From Halomonas shengliensis (GTDB lineage: Bacteria > Pseudomonadota > Gammaproteobacteria > Pseudomonadales > Halomonadaceae), in the NCBI RefSeq assembly GCF_900104135.1, contig NZ_FNIV01000001.1, positions 496,001 to 560,000 on the forward strand: DNA of 64,000 nt, given 5' to 3'. Below, in pieces: positions 1 to 7,554 of the stretch; position 1 is the stretch's first letter; each line of letters starts with the position of its first letter. A program made the position numbers and the translations under genes. A model generated the notes under the pieces. The model was not told the DNA's origin. It was given only the letters and a program-made list of their open reading frames with translations, and did no database searches.

Positions 1-22
1 GCCCCGACGAGGAGAGCGCGCC

Positions 23-952
23 ATGAACGCCCCCGAAGCGGTCCTGTCGACTGCCGCCCCGCCCGCCGCCGCGCCCCGTGAGCGATTCGCCGCCGACTGG
101 CTCGCCAGCCGTGAGGCCCTGGACGCGCGCGCGCGCAGCCACTGCCTGACCGGGCTGGCCGCCGGCTGGCTCGCCGGGCGTGTGGCACTGCACAGAGGCC
201 CCGTTGGCATCGTCGACCTGGGCAGCGGCAGCGGCAGCAACCTGCGCTTCCTGGCGTCGCGACTGCCGGGTCCCCAGCGCTGGCGGCTGGTCGATCACGA
301 CCCGGCGCTGCTGGCGCTGGCGCGGCGCCAGGCGGCGACCCTGCGCGACCCCACAGGGGCGCGGCCCCGGGTCGCGACTCACCACCGCGACCTCGCCCCG
401 GTGGATGATGACCTGCTGGCGGGCGCCGACCTGGTGGTGGCCTTGGCGCTGTTCGACCTGGTCACCCGCGACTGGGCCGAGGCGCTGGTGTCGGCCGCGG
501 TGGCCCGCCACCAGGCGCTGCTGTTCAGCCTCAGTGTGGACGGTGACTGGGCCTTCCTGGGGGCGGCGGGCGAGCGTCGCGAGGACGACGAGGACCTGGC
601 GGTGCGCGCGCTCTTCCAGTCCCACCAGCGCCTCGACAAGGGGCTCGGCCCGGCGCTGGGCGGTGACGCTCCCGCGGTGCTGGCCGCGGCCATGGCCGCG
701 GCGGGATATCGCGTGGAGAGCGCGTCAACCCCCTGGCATGTGGCCGCCGGCGACCGCGAATGGCTACCGCTGGCCGAGCGGCTGGTGCACGGCTGGCATG
801 ACGCCGCCGTCGAGCAGGCCCCCGAGGAGGGCAGGCGGCTCGCGCACTGGCGGGAACGCCGCCTGGCCGGCCTCGCCGCCGGTGAGCTGGGCCTCACGGT
901 GGGTCATCGCGACCTGCTGGCCCTGCCGCCGCTGCCGACCGGAGGTGCCTGA
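23..952 (+). CDS. Class I SAM-dependent methyltransferase
   Basis: The 309-residue protein has a Rossmann methyltransferase core. Motif I reads VDLGSGSGS at residues 64-72, and the acidic VDHDP at 90-94 is where SAM ribose is normally held. The ATG at 23 follows GAGGAGAG at 9-16. The next gene starts 2 bp after this stop, so the two are almost certainly cotranscribed. The substrate cannot be read from the sequence. The neighbouring flippase-like membrane protein hints at a lipid or envelope pathway that continues to the left of the window. The family call is secure; the role is unknown. Confidence 0.85.
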   Translation: MNAPEAVLSTAAPPAAAPRERFAADWLASREALDARARSHCLTGLAAGWLAGRVALHRGPVGIVDLGSGSGSNLRFLASRLPGPQRWRLVDHDPALLALARRQAATLRDPTGARPRVATHHRDLAPVDDDLLAGADLVVALALFDLVTRDWAEALVSAAVARHQALLFSLSVDGDWAFLGAAGERREDDEDLAVRALFQSHQRLDKGLGPALGGDAPAVLAAAMAAAGYRVESASTPWHVAAGDREWLPLAERLVHGWHDAAVEQAPEEGRRLAHWRERRLAGLAAGELGLTVGHRDLLALPPLPTGGA

Positions 953-954
953 GG

Positions 955-2850
955 GTGGCCCGCCTGCGTCACGTGCCGGGTCGCCTGCTGCGGCCGCTGG
1001 CGGGGTTGGGGCTGCTCCTCGGGCTCGTCGCCTGGCTCGAGCCGGCGGCGCTGCTCGCCGAGGTGCAGCGGCTCTCCCCGGGCTGGGCCCTGCTCGCCCT
1101 CGCCCTGACCCTGCCGCCGCTGGCGCTCAGCGCCTGGCGCTGGCGCCTCACCGCCCGCCTGCTGGGGCTCTCCCTGGGCCTGCGCCGGGCGCTGGCCGAG
1201 TACGCCCTGGCGCTGTTCCTCAACCAGGTGCTGCCGGGCGGGGTCGCGGGGGATGCCACCCGGGCCTGGCGTCACGCCCGCGCCAGCGGTCGTCGCGGCG
1301 GTGCCTGGCGGGCGGTGATCATCGAACGCGCCTCCGGCCAGCTGGCCATGGCGCTGTTGTGCGTCGCGGTGCTGGCCGCCTCGCCGCTCTGGCATGAGCT
1401 GATGGCGCGCGCCGCCGCCGGGGTGGCCCCCTGGGGGGCGCTGCCGGTCGCGGCAGGCGCCATATTGCTGCTGGTGGCGCTGAGCTGGCGGCTCGCCCGG
1501 CGCCCGCCGGCGGCGCTGGTGGGCCTCGGCGGCGACCTCAAGCGCAGCCTGCTGACCGCCTCGGTGTGGCCGAAGCAGCTCGGCGGGTCGCTGTTGGTGG
1601 TGGCGAGCTACGCCCTGGTGTTCGTGTGTGCCGCCCGGGCGATCGGCGTCGGTCTGCCGCTGGCCACCCTGCTGGCGCTGGTGCCGCCGGTGCTGCTGGC
1701 GATGCTGATCCCGCTCTCGGTCGCCGGCTGGGGCGTGCGCGAGGGCGCCGCGGCCCTGGTCTGGGGGCTGGCCGGCCTGCCGCCGGCCCAGGGCGTGGCG
1801 GTCTCCCTGGCCTACGGGGTCGTGGTGCTGGTGGCGAGCCTGCCCGGGGCCCTGGTGCTGCTGCATCGCCTGGTCGGCGACGCACAGGGACGCGTCGGTG
1901 GCGTATCCGGTGGCTCAGGCGGTGGGGGCCTCGAGGTCGAGGTCGAAGAGGGTGTCGTCGCCGCAGCGGAAGCTGCGGCAGGCAGGGCGGCGCGCCTCGG
2001 CGAGGGTGGCGATGGGCGTCATGGCGAGTCCCGGCCGGCCCGAGCCGATCAGCAGCGGCGCCATCAGCAGGTGAAGTCGATGCAGCACGCCGGCCTCCAG
2101 GAAGCGCGACACCGTGACGCCGCCACCCTCGATCAGCACCCGCCGAAGCCCCCGGGTGGCCAGCGCCTCCAGCAGCGCCGCCGGGGCGAAGCCGCCGTCG
2201 ACCAGCGGCAGCGCCAGGCGTGTCACGTGACCCCCTGCCGCGCCGGCGGGGCGCGCTCCCTCGCCATGCAGGTGCAGGGTGGGCGCCGCCGGGTCCCGCA
2301 GCACCCGACGCCCCGGCGCCACCCGGCCGCGGGGATCCAGCAGCACCCGCACCGGCTGCGGGCCGCTGGCATGGCGCACCGTGAGCTGGGGGTCGTCGGC
2401 CTCGACGGTGCCGGCGCCCACCACCACGGCATCCATCAGGGCACGCAGGCGGTGCAGGTGCACCAGGCTCTGCGGCCCGTTGACGTAGTGGGAGTGGCCG
2501 CTCTCGGTGGCGATGCGCCCGTCGAGGCTCTGGCCGAGCTGGGCAATGGCCAGCCGGCCGGGGCGGGTCGCGAGCGGGGTGAGGCACTCCAGCAGCTCGC
2601 GGGCCTCGGTGGAGACGGGGCGCTCGGCCTGCCAGCCGCTCGGGGCCAGGCGCAGGCCGGCCACCGGCGCGCCATCGCCGCCGGGGTGGGCGGCCTGCAG
2701 CAGGGCCTGCCAGGCCTCGTCGAGGGAGAGCAGCGCGTCGCGGGCGTCCATGGCGCCTCCTGTCGGCGGATCGACCCCCATCATGCGCACGATGCCGTGG
2801 CGATGCCAGGCGCGGCGCCATCATCAGGAGAGAGCGATGCATCAGGTTGA
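955..2850 (+). CDS. Flippase-like membrane protein (lysylphosphatidylglycerol synthase TM family); 3' end uncertain
   Basis: From the GTG at 955 (GGAGGTG at 942-948) the first ~305 residues form a polytopic membrane protein of the UPF0104/LPG-synthase transmembrane family. It has many Leu/Ala-rich segments, the internal FLNQVLPGGVAGD stretch and the GWGVREGAA segment typical of the family. The usual length is about 310-330 residues, which would end near 1890. No in-frame stop occurs until 2848-2850, so the formal reading frame has 631 residues. Its last ~320 are Gly/Arg/Gln-rich and lie codon-for-codon opposite the RibD-like gene, so they are probably not a real domain. A lost stop codon or a sequencing frameshift near 1880-1915 is likely. 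The start and membrane domain are well supported; the end is not. Confidence 0.6.
   Translation: MARLRHVPGRLLRPLAGLGLLLGLVAWLEPAALLAEVQRLSPGWALLALALTLPPLALSAWRWRLTARLLGLSLGLRRALAEYALALFLNQVLPGGVAGDATRAWRHARASGRRGGAWRAVIIERASGQLAMALLCVAVLAASPLWHELMARAAAGVAPWGALPVAAGAILLLVALSWRLARRPPAALVGLGGDLKRSLLTASVWPKQLGGSLLVVASYALVFVCAARAIGVGLPLATLLALVPPVLLAMLIPLSVAGWGVREGAAALVWGLAGLPPAQGVAVSLAYGVVVLVASLPGALVLLHRLVGDAQGRVGGVSGGSGGGGLEVEVEEGVVAAAEAAAGRAARLGEGGDGRHGESRPARADQQRRHQQVKSMQHAGLQEARHRDAATLDQHPPKPPGGQRLQQRRRGEAAVDQRQRQACHVTPCRAGGARSLAMQVQGGRRRVPQHPTPRRHPAAGIQQHPHRLRAAGMAHRELGVVGLDGAGAHHHGIHQGTQAVQVHQALRPVDVVGVAALGGDAPVEALAELGNGQPAGAGRERGEALQQLAGLGGDGALGLPAARGQAQAGHRRAIAAGVGGLQQGLPGLVEGEQRVAGVHGASCRRIDPHHAHDAVAMPGAAPSSGESDASG
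1915..2751 (-). CDS. RibD C-terminal-type pyrimidine reductase family protein
   Basis: The 278-residue protein has the RibD reductase/dihydrofolate-reductase-like fold. The family hallmarks QSLDGRIA and DAVVVGAGTVEADDPQLTVR are visible, followed by a Rossmann-like C-terminus. Family members reduce the ribosylamino-pyrimidine intermediate of riboflavin synthesis with NADPH. The RibD deaminase domain is absent; instead there are ~70 N-terminal residues that I do not recognise. I chose the ATG at 2751 because GGAGG lies 5 bases upstream; an upstream ATG at 2790 lacks this. The gene is divergent from ribA across 85 bp, which supports a flavin or pterin-related role. It could be a paralogue acting on another substrate. 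Confidence 0.8.
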   Translation of the reverse strand: MDARDALLSLDEAWQALLQAAHPGGDGAPVAGLRLAPSGWQAERPVSTEARELLECLTPLATRPGRLAIAQLGQSLDGRIATESGHSHYVNGPQSLVHLHRLRALMDAVVVGAGTVEADDPQLTVRHASGPQPVRVLLDPRGRVAPGRRVLRDPAAPTLHLHGEGARPAGAAGGHVTRLALPLVDGGFAPAALLEALATRGLRRVLIEGGGVTVSRFLEAGVLHRLHLLMAPLLIGSGRPGLAMTPIATLAEARRPACRSFRCGDDTLFDLDLEAPTA

Positions 2851-3958
2851 ACGGGCTATCTTCGATCTGCGACGCGGGCTGCCGGTGCTGATCGCCGACG
2901 GTGACGACTGGGTGCTGGTGCAGGCCGTGGAGGGGGACGCCGAGGCGGCGGCCGCGCGGCTCGGCGAGCTTTCCGGCGGCGCGCCGGCGCTGGTGTTGAG
3001 TCGTCATCGGCTGGCGGCCCTGGGCGTCGAGGCGACAGGGGAGGCGGCTCGGCTGCCGCTGCCCGACGACGTCGCCGCCTCCCGCCTGGCGGCCCTGGCC
3101 TACGCGGCCTCGCCCGCCGCGCCTCTCGGGCGCACGGGGCTGGCCGCGTGCCGGGCCGCCCTCGAGGCGGCTGCTCCGACTGACCTGGCCGCCCTGGCGC
3201 TGATGCGTCGGGCGCTGCTGATCCCCGCCGCGCTGGTGGCGCGGGTCGCGGCGACGCGACGCGAGGCGATCGCGGCGGTCCGCGCCGACGGCTCCCTGCT
3301 GGCGGTGGAGGCGGCCCAGGCCGCGCGCTGCCTGGAGGGCACCCCGGGGATGCTGCGTCGGGTCAGCGAGGCGCGCATTCCCCTGGCCGACGCCGACGAC
3401 TGCCGTTTCATCCTGTTCCGCGAGCCTGATGGGCTGCGCGAGCACGTGGCGGTGGTGATCGGTGACCCGGCATCCGCGGCGGCGGTTCCCCTGCGCCTGC
3501 ACTCCGCCTGCCTCACCGGCGACCTGTTCGGCAGCCTGCGCTGCGACTGCGGCGAGCAGCTGCGCAACGCCGTGGCCGAGATCGAGGCGCTGGGCGGCGG
3601 GGTGCTGCTCTACCTGGCCCAGGAGGGGCGCGGGATCGGCCTGGCCAACAAGCTGCGCGCCTACACCCTCCAGGACGCCGGGCTCGATACCCTGGACGCC
3701 GACCAGGTGCTCGGCTTCGGCGAGGACGAGCGCCGCTACGGGGTGGCGGTGGACATGCTGGACGCCCTGGGCATCCGCCGGGTGCAGCTGATGACCAACA
3801 ACCCCCTGAAGATGGCGGCCCTGGCCCGGGGCGGCATCGAGGTGGTGGAGCGCCAGGCGCTCTACGGCTCCCTCAATGACCACAACCACCGCTACCTCAG
3901 CGCCAAGGCCGAGCGTGCCGGCCACCTGCTCGACGAGGTGTTCCGGGTGCGTCGCTGA
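2837..3958 (+). CDS. ribA: GTP cyclohydrolase II (RibA) with degenerate N-terminal domain
   Basis: This enzyme opens GTP to 2,5-diamino-6-ribosylamino-pyrimidinone phosphate, the first step of riboflavin synthesis. The C-terminal half has the zinc motif with C225, C236 and C238 (CLTGDLFGSLRCDCG) and the EGRGIGL loop. The 373 residues exceed a stand-alone RibA (~200). The N-terminal ~170 residues occupy the place of the RibB (DHBP synthase) domain, but I do not see its acidic and His catalytic pattern, so that half is probably inactive. The start follows CAGGAGAG. The gene is divergent from a RibD-like reductase. I saw no FMN riboswitch in the 85-bp spacer. Confidence 0.92.
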   Translation: MHQVERAIFDLRRGLPVLIADGDDWVLVQAVEGDAEAAAARLGELSGGAPALVLSRHRLAALGVEATGEAARLPLPDDVAASRLAALAYAASPAAPLGRTGLAACRAALEAAAPTDLAALALMRRALLIPAALVARVAATRREAIAAVRADGSLLAVEAAQAARCLEGTPGMLRRVSEARIPLADADDCRFILFREPDGLREHVAVVIGDPASAAAVPLRLHSACLTGDLFGSLRCDCGEQLRNAVAEIEALGGGVLLYLAQEGRGIGLANKLRAYTLQDAGLDTLDADQVLGFGEDERRYGVAVDMLDALGIRRVQLMTNNPLKMAALARGGIEVVERQALYGSLNDHNHRYLSAKAERAGHLLDEVFRVRR

Positions 3959-3968
3959 CCGGCAGGCG

Positions 3969-4796
3969 TCAGGGCCCGCCGTGGATCCGCTCGAGGCGCA
4001 TCGCCCGGGTCTCCTGCAGGATACGGGCGATGCGTTCGGCATAGTGCGCCACCAGGCGTTCGCCCAGCGCTGCCGTTCCCAGCGGGGCGTTGCCGACGAC
4101 GCCCCCGGGATGCAGGTCCTCGGCCAGCCAGGCGAAGGCGGCCTCGCCCTCGGGCCCCAGCAGCTGGCTCTCGTCGGCCATGGCCTGCCCCCGGGAGATG
4201 GGGTGGTCGAGATACGCGAGGCGCACCTTCTCCGGCGCCAGGTGGCGCATCAGGGCGGTCTCCAGCGCCCCGCCATGCAGCCCATGGCGACGTTCCTCGG
4301 CGGGCAGAGTCGCCTCGGGCAGCCCCTCCGGCAGCGGCATGCGCATGTAATGGACCTTGACCACCAGCAGGCCGTGGCGGCGACGCAGCCGCAGGGCGGC
4401 CAGGTCCATGACCGCCTTGTTGCCGCCGTGGGCATTGAGCCACACCAGGCGCTGGAAGCCGGCCCGGGCCACCGCCTCGCCGTGGGCCTCCAGGGTGGCG
4501 ATGGCCAGCTCTGGCGGGAGGCTCAGCGTGCCGGGGAAGGCGAGGTGCTCGTCGCTGGCCCCCACCGCCAGGGCGGGCAGCTGCACCAGCGGGAAGCCCG
4601 CGGGCAGCCGCGCCAGGGCGGCGGCCAGCAGCCCCTCGGCGATGTCGAGGTCGGTGGAGAGCGGCAGGTGGGCGCCGTGCTGCTCGATGGCGCCGAGCGC
4701 CATCACCGCCACGCTCTCCTCAGGCAGGGCGGCGAGCTCCGCTGTGGTCAGCGCTTGCCAGCGGGGGAAGTCCGGCGGGGTGTTGGCTTCTGTCAT
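3969..4796 (-). CDS. Creatininase family amidohydrolase
   Basis: The 275-residue protein carries the creatininase-family metal motifs: GAIEQHGAHLPLSTD near residues 32-46, NAHGGN near 119-124 and an HGGALETA segment. Members are metal-dependent amidohydrolases that act on creatinine, formamides or modified peptides; the substrate here cannot be read. Its start overlaps the stop of the FkbM-type methyltransferase by 4 bases (ATGA), making it the last gene of the opgG-opgH-fkbM operon. A hydrolase in that position may trim or recycle a glucan substituent, but this is inference only. Confidence 0.85.
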   Translation of the reverse strand: MTEANTPPDFPRWQALTTAELAALPEESVAVMALGAIEQHGAHLPLSTDLDIAEGLLAAALARLPAGFPLVQLPALAVGASDEHLAFPGTLSLPPELAIATLEAHGEAVARAGFQRLVWLNAHGGNKAVMDLAALRLRRRHGLLVVKVHYMRMPLPEGLPEATLPAEERRHGLHGGALETALMRHLAPEKVRLAYLDHPISRGQAMADESQLLGPEGEAAFAWLAEDLHPGGVVGNAPLGTAALGERLVAHYAERIARILQETRAMRLERIHGGP

Positions 4797-5599
4797 GCAG
4801 GGGGCTCCCGGTTGGCGTCGGCGGGGGTGTCATCGGGTGCGGTCAGCCGCGCGTAGAGGTCACCGGAGGCGAGGCCGTCGGCGCCCCCGGCGAGCCAGGC
4901 GAGGGTGGCCTCGGCGTCGCGCCACTCGGCCCAGCGGAACGCCCGGCGTTCCCCCTCGATGGCGTTGAAGCGATAGTCGCCCAGCGCGGCCAGGCGTGTC
5001 ACGCAGCGCTCGGCCACCCCCAGGGCGCCGGCCACGAACTCCACCGAGACGCCCGGAAGCGGCGTGGAGAGCCCCGCCAGCACCTCGGCTTCAAAGCCCT
5101 CCACGTCGATCTTGCAGAAGCGTGGCACGCCATGCTCGGCGATCAGCGCGTCCAGGGTGGTCACGGTCACGCGCTGCTGGCCCTCCCAGCGTACCTCGCG
5201 GAAGCCCGGGTTGTGCGCCCCGATGGTGGTGCGCCACTCATCGGCCAGGGTGGAGACGGTGGGGTTGGCCTCGCTCACCGCGAGCCGCGCCTCGCCGGGG
5301 GCGGCACCCGCGGCGAGGGGCAACAGGGTGACGCCGGCCCGGCCACCCACCAGCCAGCCCAGCCAGCGGAAGGGGCCAGGCTGGGGCTCCAGGGCCACCA
5401 CCCGAGCCCCCAGGGCCTGGAAGGCCGCGGTGCGATCGCCCAGGTGGGCGCCGACGTCGAAGGCCAGGTCGCCGGGGCCGACGAAGTCGGCGTAGAGGCG
5501 GCGCAGCCCCCGCTGGCGTCCCGGCCGCCAGTAGATGACCAGCGAGCGGGCGAGCCCGAGACCCTGGCGCAGGCGGGCCGTAAACAAGACGGCTTTCAT
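4793..5599 (-). CDS. FkbM family methyltransferase
   Basis: The 268-residue protein has the FkbM core: FDVGAHLGDRTAAFQALGARVVALEPQP is spread over about residues 48-75, with the glycine-rich SAM loop and the acidic end of strand 2. CKIDVEGFEAEVL follows near 160-172, as in the family. FkbM enzymes O-methylate sugars and polyketide or lipid hydroxyls. It overlaps opgH by 4 bases (ATGA), so it is translationally coupled to the glucan synthase. That placement suggests methylation of the periplasmic glucan or its precursor. I know of no characterised case and cannot confirm this. Confidence 0.88.
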   Translation of the reverse strand: MKAVLFTARLRQGLGLARSLVIYWRPGRQRGLRRLYADFVGPGDLAFDVGAHLGDRTAAFQALGARVVALEPQPGPFRWLGWLVGGRAGVTLLPLAAGAAPGEARLAVSEANPTVSTLADEWRTTIGAHNPGFREVRWEGQQRVTVTTLDALIAEHGVPRFCKIDVEGFEAEVLAGLSTPLPGVSVEFVAGALGVAERCVTRLAALGDYRFNAIEGERRAFRWAEWRDAEATLAWLAGGADGLASGDLYARLTAPDDTPADANREPPA

Positions 5600-7554
5600 C
5601 CCATCTCCTCATCGGCCTGCCCCCGGCGCCCCTCACCAGAGTCAGGAGCTACAGACTTGGCGCGATTCAGTATCTGGCTTGGCATCTCGCCGGGGCACTC
5701 CGGGGGCGGCGGCCAGGGGGCCGACGCGGCGGCCTGCGGCGCCGGCGTCTCCCCGAGCAGGTCGCCATGGGCGTCGGCCTCCGGGGTGCGCAGCAGGCCG
5801 ATGCGGTCCAGCCAGGCGGCGGCGCGGCGGCTGCCGCTGGCGCGCACCAGCAGCGGCGCCAGCAGCAGGCCCACCCAGACCGGCGCCAGCCAGGCGAGGA
5901 GCAGCGGCGCCTGCCACCGGATCAGGGCGATCCACAGCCCGCCGAGCAGGGCGAAGGGGGCGGCGTGTCGCAGCGCGGCACGCCAGGGCACGGCGCGCCC
6001 CTCGCGGGGCTGGGCGCCCCAGTCGACGCTGGTGCCGGTGAGCACGCCGAGCACGAAGGCGCTGTGGAAGGCCATCATGATGGGCGCCAGCAGGATGGCG
6101 GCGACCGCCTCCAGCAGGGCGCTCATCACCAGGCGAGCCCGTCCGCCGTGGCCGGCGGCGCGCCGCCCCAGGGCGAGCAGCAGGCCGAGCCCCTTGGGCA
6201 GCAGCAGCAGGCTGGCGGTCAGTGCCAGCAGGGCGGTGATCAGCTCCGGCCGGGCCCGGGGCCAGAGCGGGAAGAGCTGCTCGCCGGCGGTGAAGTAGGC
6301 GGGCTCGCGCTGGGCGAGCAGCACCGCGTCCAGGCTGCCGGCGAGCAGGATGGCGAGCCACAGCAGCGAAGAGACGAAGGCCATGGCGCCCAGCAGGAAG
6401 TGCAGCCGGCTCATGGCATGCAGGCCGGGTGCCCCCAGCAGGCGCAGGTGCTGCAGGTTGCCCTGGGTCCAGCGGCGGTCGCGCCGGGCGTAGTCGAGCA
6501 GGTTGCCGGGCATCTCCTCGAAACTGCCCGGCAGGCGCGTCTCGAGCTCCACCTCCCAGCCGGCACGGCGCAGCAGGGCGGCCTCGACGAAGTCGTGGCT
6601 GAGGATCTCGCCGCCCAGCGGCGCCTTGCCGGGCAGGCGGGGCAGGCCGGCGTGGTCCATGAAGGGCCTAAGGCGCAGGATGGCATTGTGCCCCCAGTAG
6701 TTGGCGGCGTCGCCCTGCCAGGCGCTCTGGCCGGTGGCCAGCATGGGAGCGTAGAGGCTGGCGGCGAACTGCGAGAGGCGCCCGAACAGGGTGACCTGGC
6801 GCACCGGCAGCGGCACCGTCTGGACCAGCGCGACCCTGGGGCGGGCCTGCAGGGCGCGCACCAGTCCCAGCACCGTCTCGCCGGACAGGCGGCTGTCGGC
6901 GTCGAGCACCACCATGAAATCGAAGGCCGCCCCCCAGCGGCGACAGAATTCGGCGAGGTTGCCCGCCTTGCGCCCGGCGTTGTCGGGGCGTCGGCGGTAG
7001 TGCAGGGCCAGGCGTCCGCGGAGGCGCTGCTGCAGGGCGGCGATGGCCTGAGCCTCGGCCGTGGCGATGGCGGGGTCGGTGGTGTCGCTGAGCACGAAGA
7101 GGGTGAAGTGGCGCGCCTCGCCGGTGGCGATCAGCGATTCGGCGGTGGCCGAGAGGGCGGCGACCACCTGGGCGGGGGCCTCGTTGTGGATCGGCATGGC
7201 CAGCACCGTGCGCCGGCTGATCGGCAGCCGAGCCTCCTCGGCGACCCGCGGGCGACGCTTCAGGGTCAGGGGGTCGCGGTCGGCCAGCAGCAGCAGGCAG
7301 CCGGCCACGGCGGTCCAGAAACCTACGGCGATCCAGGCGAAGGTGAGGGTGAAGAGGACCAGGATCGCCACGCGCAGGGGGGGCAAGCCGTCCAGCCACA
7401 GCACTTGGGCCATCAGCCCCGCCCCGGTCAGGGTGGTCAGCCCCACCAGGACGGCCAGCAGCAGCCGGCGCGCGGCTAGCCCCGGCAGCCGCCCGGCGGC
7501 GCCGCGTCCGCGCCCCAGGCCGAGGCTAGCGCCGTTCGTCGGGATGCCAGACAT
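5596..7554 (-). CDS. opgH: Glucans biosynthesis glucosyltransferase OpgH (MdoH)
   Basis: This inner-membrane GT2 glucosyltransferase polymerises UDP-glucose into the beta-1,2 backbone of osmoregulated periplasmic glucans and passes it to the periplasm. Visible features are an N-terminal pair of membrane segments, the family mark PIHNEAPAQVV, the acidic motif VLDADSR, a later RRDRRWTQGNLQHL (the QxxRW-type site), then several C-terminal membrane helices. At 652 residues it lacks most of the long N-terminal extension of the E. coli protein (about 850). Its start lies 29 bases inside opgG, so translation is coupled. The C-terminus ends in a charged tail. Confidence 0.93.
   Translation of the reverse strand: MSGIPTNGASLGLGRGRGAAGRLPGLAARRLLLAVLVGLTTLTGAGLMAQVLWLDGLPPLRVAILVLFTLTFAWIAVGFWTAVAGCLLLLADRDPLTLKRRPRVAEEARLPISRRTVLAMPIHNEAPAQVVAALSATAESLIATGEARHFTLFVLSDTTDPAIATAEAQAIAALQQRLRGRLALHYRRRPDNAGRKAGNLAEFCRRWGAAFDFMVVLDADSRLSGETVLGLVRALQARPRVALVQTVPLPVRQVTLFGRLSQFAASLYAPMLATGQSAWQGDAANYWGHNAILRLRPFMDHAGLPRLPGKAPLGGEILSHDFVEAALLRRAGWEVELETRLPGSFEEMPGNLLDYARRDRRWTQGNLQHLRLLGAPGLHAMSRLHFLLGAMAFVSSLLWLAILLAGSLDAVLLAQREPAYFTAGEQLFPLWPRARPELITALLALTASLLLLPKGLGLLLALGRRAAGHGGRARLVMSALLEAVAAILLAPIMMAFHSAFVLGVLTGTSVDWGAQPREGRAVPWRAALRHAAPFALLGGLWIALIRWQAPLLLAWLAPVWVGLLLAPLLVRASGSRRAAAWLDRIGLLRTPEADAHGDLLGETPAPQAAASAPWPPPPECPGEMPSQILNRAKSVAPDSGEGRRGQADEEMG

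Noticed and set aside
2752-2836. Possible FMN riboswitch before ribA
   Set aside because: The spacer is only 85 bp and lacks the conserved RFN-element sequence; only an ordinary ribosome site was seen.
1538-4042. 834-codon open frame on the minus strand
   Set aside because: It runs antisense across the RibD-like and ribA genes and has Arg/Gly/Pro-rich low-complexity translation. It is a GC-rich shadow of genes with clear motifs.
5767-7479. 570-codon plus frame opposite opgH
   Set aside because: Composition is Gln/Gly/Ala-rich low complexity; opgH on the other strand has all family motifs.
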